Source of the DNA: Bugula neritina
Taxonomy: Eukaryota; Bryozoa; Gymnolaemata; Cheilostomatida; Bugulidae
Direction: 5' to 3'
NCBI GenBank assembly: GCA_964035545.1
Contig: OZ037773.1
Coordinates: 6,763,251 to 6,827,250, forward strand
DNA: 64,000 bases
How positions within the stretch are numbered: the first letter of the stretch is position 1; every line of letters starts with the position of its first letter. Positions 24,023 through 38,500 of the stretch are shown piece by piece. The notes under the pieces are model-generated. The model saw only the letters and a program-made list of their open reading frames with translations, ran no database searches and was not told the origin of the DNA. Made by a program: the position numbers and the translations under genes.

Positions 24023-26571
24023 GCCACCCAGTCCTTGCTTCATGTCAAGTAAATTCTTTGGTAACAAATGTTTCTGTAGTAAACGCAGGCATTCGTAAAA
24101 AACATTTTTGACTTGCCAAGCTTTAAAGTTATCAGTTTCATCTTTCATTCTGAAAATAACTCTGCAGTATTATATTGAAGCTTTATCGCAAGGAATCACA
24201 TACATGCATTGTATATGATACACCATGAATGAGATTTTTGTACATATTTCTGTAATTATGTCGCTTGCCAGCAATTTTTAGTGTGGTCAATTTACATTTG
24301 GACACCTTGTCTTAAACTGGAATATTCGTTGGTGTTTCTGAAAGTTTCTACTCAACAAAGCACTATGCAGTTTACAATGATGACAATTTTATAAATGTTT
24401 TTACAACTCACATGTTTACTATGTTTTAATGATCCTATACCTATTACTTAATGTAGTTTTTTTACACTGCATGTCATTTTTCTATGTTTTTTAAAAAAAC
24501 AACTTTTTAAAATAAATTTTACAAAATTTAATTGAGACTTTTCATCTTTTGATATCATTTTTGCTGGTTTCCTTTGAAACTTATATTGCACCCAAGTCTT
24601 TCAGCTAGTTGAATCAAATCAATAATTTACATGTCTTAAAATCGTACCACATAGCTAAGTTGCAACTTGATAGAATGATAGACTCAAGATGATTTGAACA
24701 GTTTGTTGCTAAATACTACAGCAGCTTGAGGGAGATTAGACTGTGTGCCAGGGTTTGTACGAGTATATAAGCATGAACCTCGGTAAGTAGGTGTAGGTTT
24801 TCAAAGGAGTTCTGCCTATTCTTACTTTATTGCTTTCGACAGTTCTTAGGTGAAATAATTTAAATGAAAGTCATATGAAAAGGAAACCAGCTATACATCG
24901 CGAGGACACTCAAATAGAGCAGTTGTTGAATAAACACAGAACACAGGTTTGTTACTGTACATGCACAATGCACATGCATGATATTGTGGAGATGTATGCC
25001 GTTTTATTATAGGTATAAAGCCAAGGCATGCATTGGAACTGGAAATTAAAGACAGAAAACATGAAGATAGATGAGAAAATAAATATCATTCATTAAATTC
25101 GAAGGTGCAAATAAATAAAACCCTGCAATCTGCATAAATTGCAAACTAAAATGGACAATTGACTAAATCAGGATCATTCAAAGTAGAATATGCTACTAGT
25201 ACTTGGACTCCATGAATAAGTTCTGAATAGAATCTGTACATCTATAAGATGCAACGCAAATATCTATCAGAAGAATAAAAATGGAGCCAAATCGATTGCA
25301 CGCGCGTTATGTAATAGCATAAGGTCAGTTCTGTACAAGATATATGTACAATAAACTCAAAAACTTAGCGCTTAGGCAGCATATGCATTAAATACTAAGT
25401 TATTCAACTACAATACAAGTCTCAAGCTGACTCAGGCTAATCTCAAAACAGATCCTATAAGGAAGAAGATAGACCAATCACGGAACTGGTCTCATAAGTT
25501 TCGCTTTTCCTGTCGCGGTATCATATCGGACATTGGAGTAGAAGTCATGTGACAGGTCGTCTTGACTGTGGCTCTTCACTAACGCGGCTGGGTACCTAAA
25601 GACAACATTTCATAGAGCTAATTGGCTGACAACAGCAGTGGTAAATATATGTAATATAAACATAGTTCTCAACAACAGAGTCTTTAACCCAACAGCCACC
25701 TAGTCAACTTTAAAAATTATCAAGTATTTAATTAACAATTTGATTAACTGTTTTACAGCAGTATATTTTTATTAGTTTATTTTTTTCGAGTGAATCATAT
25801 AATGCTAAAAACCTGCAAATTTCTATCTTGTATACAAATATTTGATGCAACATACATATAGACCCAGTATAATATCCTTCTGTAAGTAAACTGTAGTTGG
25901 AATAACATAATCAACTTTCAGTTATAGATGAAACAGAAAATCTTAGCTCAACTATAATAAGGATGTAGGAAATCCGATTATTCAAGAAAGAATGTGAGAC
26001 ATGTGCTTTGAAAGAGAAATGCGTAGTGAATGAAAGACATATAACCCTTGATAACTTCCAGGAAAATAATTTTGTTACTTTTCCCACATAAATTTGCCTA
26101 GTCTTACTAAAATTGAACTCTCGGTTGAGGCAGAGTGACTGTGCATATTGTAGTCTACGTGAACCACTTCAACCGGCACTAGGAAAGAAACGTGGAACTT
26201 TGGCTGAATTATTTCCTATCAGTTATTATTCTACAGAATATGTACAGCTTCATACACCTAAATAAACGACGGACACAGCCTAACTTTGCAGTCAGAAATA
26301 TGCTAGATTTTTAGGTTATTAAAACAGGATGCAGCTAAAGATAGTGGAAATAAACTGTGACCGTAATCACTTACAATGATAAAGCAACTAGTTTGACTGA
26401 GTAATGGTCCGTTAGGACATCAACAGATGCAAAAACTCAAAACATTTGAAAATAGAAAATTGTGTGAAGATTGAGGAAATGTGCCAGCAAAGTCTGCAGT
26501 GCTTTGTTGCTAGGCAACCTGTCTAGAGCATCACCCAGAGTGCAGTAAATGATAAGCACGGAGCCATATAT
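24023..26571. other. Convergent 3' region between Dispatched and TTLL5
   Basis: The two genes end tail-to-tail 2.5 kb apart, so this should contain both 3' UTRs. AATAAA at 24511-24516 suits Dispatched. On the minus strand several AATAAA sequences exist (for example near 25784) and none can be preferred for TTLL5. No exon or RNA gene was seen. Confidence 0.5.
24511..24516 (+). terminator. Candidate poly(A) signal of Dispatched
   Basis: AATAAA about 490 bases after the Dispatched stop codon, in a T/A-rich stretch. Confidence 0.45.
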
Positions 26572-29500
26572 TCACCAAGTTGGTACGAAACGCTTTCCAG
26601 TTGTCTTCCCTTTCACAAAGGCTCTGGTAATTTGTTTAACGGACTTTCCATTCTGTACAGATGTCTTTGGAAGTTCATCATCATGTTTTGGAGGAGAAGA
26701 ATTTTCAGATAATTTGCATTTTGGAACTTCTTTTACATGTTGGGAAAGTTTGATGAGTGACTTGCTAAGATTACGAGAACGAAGCAAAGCACGGCCAGCG
26801 GCGTTCTTCTTATTAACAGACGTGTTTGAGCAGCTGGAGTTGTCTGACTTTTTATAACAAGTCTCAGGAGGCGGTGCTTCATGTTCTACTTTAAAATTAT
26901 TTTCAGCGGATGGAATTGTAACCTCCAGTTCAGTCTTATTGTTTGATTTATTGACTCCAGTGTTTGCCTTACTAAGTGTATTGTATCTAATGTCATGCGT
27001 GTTGTGAGTTGTCTTCTCCCTTAGATGTTGCAAGTGCATTACTTTGTTGCTTAGCAACTGGACAGAATCTGAGTGAGTAAGGGGCGTGGCTACAGCTTCT
27101 GTGAATAGAGCTGTAGTTGAGGGCGGTGCTTTAGTGCATGTGGGCGGATCTTCAGTACATGGAGGCGGTTCTTTAGTACTTGCTACCTTCAATTGCTGAC
27201 TATTAACAAAATTAGTAAAGACTTTCTTGTATCTTGCTGTAATACAATTTTCAGCTCTGCTCATTTAATATAATGTCACAGCTGCATTCATTTCAATAAT
27301 GGGACACAATATTAACTGGTAACTTTCATCTTTCACTCACTGTATGTCATATTTTGAGCACAAAGCAAAACAAAATGAACAAAAGTTTTTTCAAGCCACT
27401 ATTATTTTTATTAGCAAGAAATGTCGTTAATTGTTTACTATCAACTGCGGAACTCTGAATTACTATTCGCTTGTGATACCAAACCATTACGCATATGAAA
27501 ACTAAGAAGCATTGTGGTGAATAAATGAAGCAAATCTAGAATTGAGAGAAAAAAGCCATGCTGATGTCATTAAATTACAAATAGTGAGGTGGAGATAGAA
27601 GAGAATGAAGGCTGTGAAATATGTTTCATTAGCAGAGACTGACTGACTGACTGACTGACTGACTGACTGGTAGACATGGTAAACAACCTAACTCCAACAA
27701 CAACGTCAGGTAACTAAACTTTTTACTGTAGATGGTGCTTGGACTTTTGAAGGTAAAAATCAATGACTGAGATGCAGCTGATAAAAAACCTTAAAGTATA
27801 ATAAAACATCTTTATGACTTTTGAGATATACAAAAAATATCTAAACACATTCTTTTAAATTTTTAAAAGTATTAAAGCAAAACTCATGCCAAGGAATGCA
27901 AAGTTAATCTATTTTCAACCTGCATAGTCTGCTATGACAGACATAAACACAGAGTAGCTGCTACATACTAGAACTGTTGACAAACCTTGAAATGTTTCTG
28001 TGTGGATGAGCCGTAGCTGGTTTAGTTGGAGGTGAGCGGGGAGGTCGGGGCGCGTATGACACGCTCCCACCCTCGTAGTCTTGAACTCGCTTTGTAGCAG
28101 CATGAGCCTGAGCTACCATGGCCTGGTGTTTAGCTTTACTGGCTTCAAGTAGAGCTGTGAATATACAATTCTAAGTGAGTAAACCGACCACCAAAACTGC
28201 ATGCCTGTCAAACCAGACATGAGTTATGCAAAATGTGACAGAAGTAACAGGTGCTATATTTGAATTCACTGACACTTTATGACAAGTGGTGTTCATAACT
28301 TTATTGTTTAAAAATTGTTAGAAGCCTGAAATGTAATAATACTAAACTTAAGCACACTTGAAAGATTAGAATGTATAAACATAAATACAAAACAATTTTT
28401 TATTCAGTTTAAAATAGACCAGAGTTACTATCTTATTTTTACATCCGTTTTGTTCAACATGTCAAACAATGTTTTAAGCTTGACTATTTTAAATAGAATA
28501 AACAAAATTAAAATAAAATAACAATTAGCATCTATCTGAATGATATAATTTTTTATATAAAAATAGCAAAGTTAGATTATTTTGCCTTCATGCGAATAAA
28601 GATACAATTTAATTGAAAACATTCAATGATATAGTCAGATTTTATGCTACTAAGTAATATAAAAGCAGTTCTCGTTACCAGTTAGATTATTAAACAGTTT
28701 GTGAGAAAGATTGATAATTATCACACATATAGTATAAACTCCGCCCACCTTTACTCTGCTGCATCAGCTGCTCTTGTTTATCAAATTCACTCTGCTTGAG
28801 CATCGCAAACTGTGCGCTCTGACGACTAGGCTTAAATTGGCCACTAGGAGTCACTCCTGTAACTCTAGAGTAAGCGTCAGCAGCCAAGTCACTGCTATAG
28901 GGGGAGGTAGTGCTGTCACCAGTACCATTTACTGAGGCTGTAGGATCCCCGGCAGAGCCTCTCCTTGTTCGTCTGCATAACAGACTAGAAGTTAGTTGCA
29001 AGCAAAGTTTGCAAATTATGAAGGTCCTTCTCACTCTGAGTGAGTGTTGCATAGAAATTGCTAATTAAGCAGCACCAAAGGGAATATTCATTTGACGTTA
29101 TGTATAAATTAAATTTTCACATAAAGAAGTACACAGTAGCCTAACCTCATAAAAAAAATGCAAAACATGGTTGATAGAGTTGAAAATAAAGTTTTGCAAA
29201 AACATAGTGCATTTGAAACTGAAAACAACTATTTTTTATAAATGATCATTTTACATTAGACAATAAAATTAGACAACCATCTTCAGATTATTTTAGGAGA
29301 CGGAAAAGAAAACCCCAAAGATTTTATTGAATGATAAGATAAAGAACTAACAGTCTGCTTTGCTCTTCCAATTCAGCAACTCGGTTTCTAGCAGAAGCAT
29401 GTCGGCTGCGCTTAGAACTTTCTGGATCTGGGAAAAATTAAAATAGATAAAACTAAAATGAGTGTTACAACGACTTATTGTATAAGGATTGAGTAGTAAG

Positions 29501-32500
29501 TGACTGAGTGAGTGAGTGAGTGTGTGAGTGAGTGAGTGAGTGAGTGAGTGAATGTGTGAGTAAGTGAGTGAGTGAGTGAGTGACAGAGAGAGTGAGTGAA
29601 TGTGTGAGTGAGTGAGTAAGTGAGTCATTAGAATGAGTGAGTTGGGCAAGATTTGAATACTTAGTAGCGAGTTACATTGAACAGGCAGTAAGTGAATCAT
29701 ATTGAATTAATCACACAAACTTTGCTATAAAATACCTAATTTGAAATTCTCACTTTTAAAATTGACATTCATAAGCAATTATTCAAAAAATTAGATCGGC
29801 AATTTCAATTAAATGATATCATATTTATATAAGGTCCTGTGGTGTGTCTTTAAGCTAATGCAATGAAAATAAAACAAATTTTAATAATTATTTTTTCTGT
29901 AAATAAAGTGTGACGTATTGCATACAAATAACTCTACAATCAATATCAGAAGATATGATACCATACAAAGTTGAAGGCATACCATTGACTGAGGTTTGTT
30001 TTGCCTTGTCTGAGGGATATATCTTGCCAGTCCTAGGAACATTAGACGTGTAGTAATTTCTCTCCTGCTGGCGAGTGGTCAACTCTTGAAGGGCTTGGTT
30101 CACATCTTCCATGCTGTCTTCAAATGCTACAACTCATACAGGAGTAGGAATATCATCAGAGAGTTCAGGAAACCAGCGGCAGCAATAGAAGCAGCAGCAG
30201 TACAAGTTTCATCAGAACTTTCACACCTCTACTATAATTCACTATAGTCACATAGTTTTAGTTACAGTAGACATGCATTTTATATTAGCGTTTCACTATA
30301 AGCAGATATTATAATTATGGGCTGAAATGCTATAAAATTTTATCTTTCTATAGAGTTTGATTCTTCAGTGGCAACTCATAATTAAAAAACCAAAATTAAT
30401 TTAATTGCCAAATATGATCCAATAATTTGTCTGATGAAGTTAGCGAGGAGAAGGTTGTGCAATTCCATGGAAATAATTAAAAATGTTCATATTTTGGCAC
30501 TATAATACACGATCTCAAGCTGTTTTATTTTCATAGACATTATAACTAAAAATACATGACTTCCAAGAGTTATATAATAATAATGTTTTGCTAAAACGAC
30601 TGACATAAAATTACTGTTGCATCCGTAGAACATAATCAAGAGAGTGGTAAAGGATTTGCACAACAATGATACATAAAAAGAAGATAAGTTCTCACCAGAT
30701 TTGACAACATTCTCTGGCATTTGTTGAGGACGGTTTAGACTTGCGGAAGAAGGTCTGTTCCTTAGAGACGTGGTGCTGGCTGTAATATATGGTAGTATTA
30801 CATAGATATACTACAGACTGTAATATATGGTAGTATTACATAGATATACTACAGGCTGTAATATATGGTAGTATTACATAGATAGGCTACAGGCTGTAAT
30901 GTAGTAGACTATAATATTGTAACTTTTTAAATGTAAAACTTTAGTTTATGAGAAAATTGTTTATTCAAACCAGTTGTTTTTAAGATAAAAATTAGAAATC
31001 TGCCATCTTCTTATTGATATTATTGTATTCGTTACAATTAATTAAATTACAATATTTTTATATATATTGTATTAAATTTTGACATATGGAGTTAGCAAAC
31101 ACAATCAACTCATTCAATTGCAATATTTAATAGTATATAATTTTATACATTATACTAAATATAGCATTCCATAATAACACAGTTATATTGTTGGAAAATA
31201 CAGATTTTGTAGCGCAGGTTGTAAGACAATTTTAGACTTATTATTTGACAACTATAAACTATAACTGAATGTGAAGAACTTTAGGAGTTGCACCCACCTG
31301 TTCTGCTAGCTGAGAGTGCAGAAGATGGCCGTTGCCTTGGCTGGGTGCTGGACATCTTCCCTGAGTAAATGTACACAGCATTCTGAAAGCTAGACTTAGC
31401 TACTGCTGATGTAGACGGGTCCCTGCTCTTTAAACCAATATCACCTCCCATATCACTATGTGTTGATACACTTGAAGATTTTGGACTATTAGTGATATCG
31501 TCTCTCCACGTTCCTGTACCTACATCATAGCAAACTTATTTATAAAACTTGATAATATCAAACAACCTATAAATTAAGAATTAAAGTTACTATACAATCC
31601 TAAACCTATGGCGTGAATGATAAACAATCTCCTTTTAGTGAAAGACAACTCCTAACATGGTTCAGTTTAATGATTCAAATGAAAACATATATTTGTGAGT
31701 AGATAAGTTAATTAAATAGTCTGATAATTGAGCAAGGCTTACAGTTTAAACATAAATTATATAATTAATAAATTAACAGGAATAAGAGCTCAGCAAGCAG
31801 TGGGTTGGAATGATGAGTCATGTCTGTCCAAACAATTGAGGGAATTCAGTGCTGTACAGAAGTTATATAACCTCGTAGACCACACACATTGATTAGGGTG
31901 TGGCTTCAAAGGGATAATGACGGTGACATGCTTATTAGTGTACACGGGCACCGGTATATATTACAGAAACATGTCAACATGCTGATAACAGAACTATTGA
32001 ATAAAAAAGTATGCACATTAAAAGTTGTCTCCCCATTGCTCCCGAACTAGGTGAATTAAAATTAGGAAAAACCAGAAAAAAACCAACAGCATAGAATTTT
32101 TAAATTCTTTTGAATGCCCTGAAAAAATACTTTGCTTGTTTTAATAACTTAGTTTTTTTCAGCCAATAGGAAATTGTTTACTATCAAGTTTTGACTAAAT
32201 TACCTACCGTTGGCAATTCAAACAAAACATATACCACAACATTTATCATGCAGTGACTGTAATAGTTACATATTTAAAAACTCTTTAAAATGATGACTGC
32301 CATTACCAACAAAGTTTTGGTAGACAAATTAAAACTTTTTTATTGATAAAATTTTAACATGACTTCAATTATCAACACCCAATGAATTTTGGGTTTATGT
32401 CCCCATTCTGCTAAAATACATGTTTTTTAGAGCAGCTTATTGCAATTTCTATAAGTCAAAGCAAACTTAAGATGTTAGTAAAGCATTGTGTTAACGACTA

Positions 32501-35500
32501 ACATGAAATTACCCCTGCTTGTTTTACAAATACTGGGTATTACAACCTTGCCGTTAAAAACACTGGGTGCATACACCCTTCGGATTTGTGCTCTCCTTTC
32601 TGAAAGGAAATATTCTTGTTTTAGCCAATAAATTGCAGCCTCCAACAAATCAAAGACTCTTATTTTTTAAAAGGAGTAGAATGTTAAGCGGCTAAGAGCT
32701 AATTATCTGTTAGCAAACACAAAGTATTCGTAAATATTCAGTTCGTTAGAAAAAAAGTGTAGGTGTTTTAAAAAAGTACACAGTATTGAGTTACATGATT
32801 TGTAGAAGGTTATCAGAATAACAGACTTAAAAATTCTAACAATTTCAAAACTAGAAAAGCTCTAGAATAAGTATAGACAGCCGAGGTGTAGAAAATATGT
32901 ATATAAAAACAAAACACTCGCAGGAGCTACAAAAATATTCTACTTACAATGATACGTATTGGCTTTCAAAGAGAGAGGATATGTAACAGCTTGTATGAAA
33001 TAAGCAACATGCTTAGACTTATGACATTTGGTTTAACTTATTTTAGAACTAAATGCTAATTACGAATACTCATTTATATATATCTACATAACAGAGTATA
33101 TAGGCAGCTGGAAGACTGTATACAACTATTACATAGTCCTTACCCTGTAATAATACTTGTAAAAGGAAAAAGAAACAGGAGATTGACAGAATTTTGGTAG
33201 CATGAATACATTTGCATTAGAAAAATAAGTTTCTTAAGAGAAAAATAAAATTTTTCTATAACTAATGCATCAAAGTTAAAGGATCTCTCCTTAATAAATT
33301 TTGACAAGATTTCAATGTTTTTTTCAATTCCAAGACATTTGCAAAAATTATATATTTTAAATTATATTATATACATAATTAGAATTAGTAATATGAAAAG
33401 GGTTGCTTTTTGGTATAACTTCAGTCTAAAATTGGTTTTAAAAAGATATTTTCTGTTTCAAAAAGATAAACTCTAATTCAAGTTTAGCTATAGAAATGAA
33501 CACATAATGTGCAGCAGAATAATTGTGAGCTCCATTACTTATGCTTTATTGGTGCCTGTAGCTGTAACTGAGCTAGAGTCGTCAGAAACAATGAAAATAG
33601 AACAGAAAATGCAAAATCAACCACCTTACAAACACCAAACAACTTTTCACCCAATGAACACCTCTGTTACTAGAAGCTTACCTTCTGCTCCATTAACAAT
33701 GACACCGTGCATGTTATTCGCCTGCTTTTGACTTGTGACTGGTCGACCTTGACCCGTGGAAGTGTTTGAATTTGTACTCTCAGTTTTCTTACTGCCGAGA
33801 AATATCGACGCTGATTTGTTAATCTTGGTGTAGGTGGTGAGGACTTGCTCAAGTTCTATTTCACTAGTAATATCGTAGACATCAAAGGTATGATAGAAAT
33901 ATAGTAGACATCAAAGGTATGATAGAAATAGTAACAAAACAAGTACAGTTAGTATCACACATACTGTGATGAATACCATATGCACATATACTATATAATG
34001 TATACTATATAGTATATACTAAATGTTTTGGACATTTTTAGATATAGGTTTTGTTGAATTGATAAGAAAATTAAGTACATCATTGTTGATCCGCACTGAA
34101 AAGATAACTTCATAACAATACTCTTTAAACTACCAATTGCAACCACACAACGTTGAATTTTCCTACCTCCTGACACACAAGGAAGAGTAGCTGAGTGTAA
34201 AATTTTTTTCATCTTTTTTTCAATCTCTTTTATAAGCACCAATAAGCCATATTAAAATCCGAAATAGTTTTAAATTTAAAAAATAATAACTTTAGCAATA
34301 AGTTTAAAAATATTTCACACTTGATCACACATATATTTATCTGTACAACACTGAGAGTTGTGCTCTATCAAGGAGCAGCAGAAGGAATCCCACTTACGAG
34401 GCAGAGCTTACAAACTCCTCTGTTTGACTCTGACCAATTCTTCTGTCATTGGCTATTGCTAGGAAGTCCCGCCTACTACTTGCAGTGTGCAGATTGTCTG
34501 TCTCTTTACTGTATATGTGTACAAAGTCGCCCAGCTAAAACATTAAATTAAGTCAGCACCAACAATGCATTCGTAGCTGTAACTTCTAATAAAGCAGACG
34601 ATATAGCGTTCAGCTCAATTATTCTATTAGAGATTATTTACACACCAAGTAATACCTTGTATATGTAATAGTTGACTCTAAGACATTATTTAAAAGGGAA
34701 CAAGGAAAAATATGACCAATTTTTGCAGTTTCTATGCTTTATTTACTAAATTGTTGCATTAAAGCAATTTTTATGAAAAAGAACTGCACAGAAAGTGTTG
34801 ATAGAGTTCTCTCCATATACTGACGTTATTAGTATAGAGCACATGCTCTGCTTTGCTAGAATAAGTAGAGAACACCTGCTCTGCTTTGCTAGAATAAGTA
34901 GAGAACACCTGCTCTGCTTTGCTAAAATTAGTAAAGAGCACCTGCTCTGCTAAAATTAGTAAAGAGCACCTGCTCTGCTAGAATTAATATGGAGCACCTG
35001 CTTTGCTAGAATTCTTCTCCTGTCATTGAGAGGAAGGCGTCGGGCTGGAACAACTACTTTAAATGGTTGCGTCAGATTCACTGCGGCCCTCTTCAGAAAC
35101 CTGAGCACCAAGTCCTGAAAAAGTAGTGAGACACAATATTAATTATTATTCTATATAACAGTTGAGTTTATGAACCCTAAAATATGCTGAAACTAGCAAG
35201 CTCAAGTTTCACCAAGAAAATTTGTCTCCCCAATATTTGTCTCTTGATTTATTTCCAACCAATGGGAAAACATTTCTTCATCAAATGTGTAATACACTAC
35301 ATTTTAATAAGGCAGCAGGTTAGACACAAAAGAGAAAGCAACTCTAATGAATGTCAAATCACGAATATTCGTCAATCTAATGACTGCAATATTTGTGTTT
35401 CGCTTAATCTCTGTCCAATTAAATTGCATGATTTTAAAATAATATTTTCAATAATAGAAATAAAATCTGACCACCAAATACTTAATATCTTGGCCAATAG

Positions 35501-38500
35501 GAACACAGATCCACAAGTGATTTCATTGCTTGTATTTTACAGCAAATTTTTTGTCATTTAGAAAGTCTACTAGATCATTCTAGAACCAAACAAGAAACAA
35601 ACCATTTGGTCATTGGCTATTTCCAGATCTTCTTCTCCCATATTCTTAGATGTCTCGGACATGAGTCTATACTGTACTCTGGTCAGGTAAGTAGCAAAGA
35701 TAAGTCTGGCTTGAGCTTTGCTACAACCATATACATAAAGCCTTTATTCAAAACAATGGTTGAGATAAAACTGTCAGAGTTTATATAGACAGAAGCTTTG
35801 AGCTGTTGGGAGCAACTAAAAATTTTAGCAGGTCTTTGAGACAATGAGAGAAAATGCATGTGTGCACCAGTGTGTGTGAAAGTGTGCGTGAAAGTGTGTG
35901 TGGAAGTGTGAGTGGAAGTGTGTGTGGAAGTGTGTGTGGAAGTGTGTGTGAGTGAGTGTGTGAGTGAGTGAGTGAGTGAGTGAGTGAGTGTGTGAGTGAG
36001 TGAGTGAGTGAGTGAGTGAGTGAGTGAGTGAGTGAGTGAGTGAGTGAGTGAGTGAGTGAGTGAGTGAGTGAGTGAGTGAGTGAGGGAGTGAGTGAGTAAA
36101 AGAGGAGAGAATTAAAGAGAGAGGTGAGAAAGAAAGAAAAGAACTGTTATAGAATAGCAGACTCACGTGAGAAGGCAGCCCCGTTTCAACTCCTTGACTA
36201 AGTCCAGTTTCACCTTGACCTTCTTGTCCTTTTGTTCAGAATTCTTGAGGTCAGCAGTACTACTGCTGCTGTCAGCGGGTTCCTGACGCTGCTGAACTGG
36301 TTCAACCATGGCTATGGGTCTATTATCAGATGTCATACTACTCTGTTGAATATCGTGCTGAGGAGGGAGATTGGAGGCGGGGTTGGAGGCGGTACCCTGG
36401 TGATCTTCTGCTACACCTTGACGTAATGCTCCAGAGATTTTGATCTCCTTCTCACTATCTGAGTCTATTATGAACAGAAAAATTTGCGTATCTCCATATT
36501 TAGAAACATATGTTAGAAAAAGAATTTATAATTATTTGTGGTTAATGTTATACAAGTGAATTTCAGATTTGCAACACCAAATATATCATAGTTACTTCCA
36601 GCTTAAACAGAATTTCAACCAGAAATTAAAATTGCTAAACCGAATATTTTATAACAAATAACATCTAGTGATGAAAGTTATTAGGTTAAGATAATCTAAG
36701 CTACGCACCACTGAGATCTAATAAATGTTTACAATAAACATAATGCATGAACAAAAAAGGCATATACCAGAGTTGTCTTCTGCTTTGGGGGCTTTGGAAG
36801 GAGAATGTTTTCGCCGTCTGAGTGACACCGCATGACCTAGTTTCCTTTCATAGAACATTGACCTTTGTATGCCTCCAGTAAGGAACCTCTCCATCTAGTG
36901 GACAGGAAATAGAATCTTACTACAGTTGCTAAGCAGCAACAAACATTCGATGGAGTGACATAAATAGTTCGATAGACAGAAAGGGCTGTAAAATTGTATT
37001 TATCAGGTAATGATATTATGGTATAGTAATTCTACCCCTTAGCTAGATTCTACAGCAAAACATAAGCTAGCAATTACAACCTCATCAGCTAAATAGTACA
37101 TGCTTTGATCACAATACTATAAATGGGCTATTATTAGTCTATAACATTTTTTCCAAATGTTATAGACTAATAATGCTAACACCTTCATCCTTCAAATACT
37201 TAGGACTAAAAAATATTTCTATCAATTTTTAAATTCACAATTAGAATTATTTTAAATCTAATGAAATCCAACTAACATTTGCCGAAGAGATCAAACTTAG
37301 GTGCTGTTAGCCAATGTTTCAAATTATAACTAAATGGAAGTAAAAACACCAAACAACTTCAACACAAAAGCGGAGCATTACATACTGTATTTTCACGTGA
37401 ACAGTAACAAAACAACATCTCGGAGAATATTAACAGAGAAGAGAGGTAGAGCTGAAAGCTAACAAGTAGGTCAAAGGGAAGTTGCCGGCAGAAGATCGAT
37501 AAACAGGGTGGAGCAAGATTGGATAACCTTGCTAATAGTTAATAGCAGGGGGTAGGGCATATGAAAATAATAGTCTTCTACTGGGACTGGGTTCAGAAAA
37601 CTAAATAATTAGCCTATCAATTACAATATAAGCTGAAGTATACAATATATTTTAGAGTTTGGAATACTTTTTAGTAGCACAGAGTAAAACTAGTAAAAGC
37701 AATAAAATAAAATATTTTTCGAAAAGACTGAACTTCTAGTCATTAACTAAAATGACTGTTTTTAGGACAAATTTTAATAAGAGTTTCTTAGATGGAACAG
37801 AACCTAACTGACTAGTAACTAGCTGACTAGTAATAACATAATTTCCAGTCTGATGCATATCCGTAGCATTTTAATGACAAAACAAGCAGCATACAAAGCA
37901 ATCTGGAAATAAGTAACTCGTGACAACAGAGATGAGATACAGACGTGTTTTGGAAAGACTATACAAAAAACCATGCAAGTAACAACATTTGGTATATGAG
38001 AGAGAGGGAGAGGCACTTGTGAAGAAAAGAGGCAACATTAAGAACTTAAAACATTAGGAGACCAAACATTGCAATACAGATGCTCAAACCTTTCTGCCAT
38101 GTCCCATCAATGTAGAATCAGTCATTTTTCCCTGCATCAGATACTCATAATGCTTTACCAGTGAAAAATTAACTGTATACTATACAACATACAGTTAATT
38201 GTGAAAACTGGTGGAAGATAGGAATGGTGCAACTTTAATCAATTTATTTATAAAACACAGTCAAGAAACTAGTGCTGCGTATTATACTTCAGATATACTT
38301 ACCTCCAACGATCCATTAGACACGAAGGCATGACTCGGCATTGTATGTATATTCAACCTGGAAAATGTGTCAAATCAACTGAATCAAAGAGTAAACAGAT
38401 TTTATTCCCAGCAGATGAGTAAATTGTTTTCACAAATAAAATTAAAACGATTTATGTTTAAAAATATATAAGCAGCATGGCATACTACAAATGCAGAAGT

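Noticed and set aside
26549-26857. Plus-strand open frame opposite the last TTLL5 exon
   Set aside because: It is the complement of a Ser/Lys-rich coding exon and has no independent evidence.
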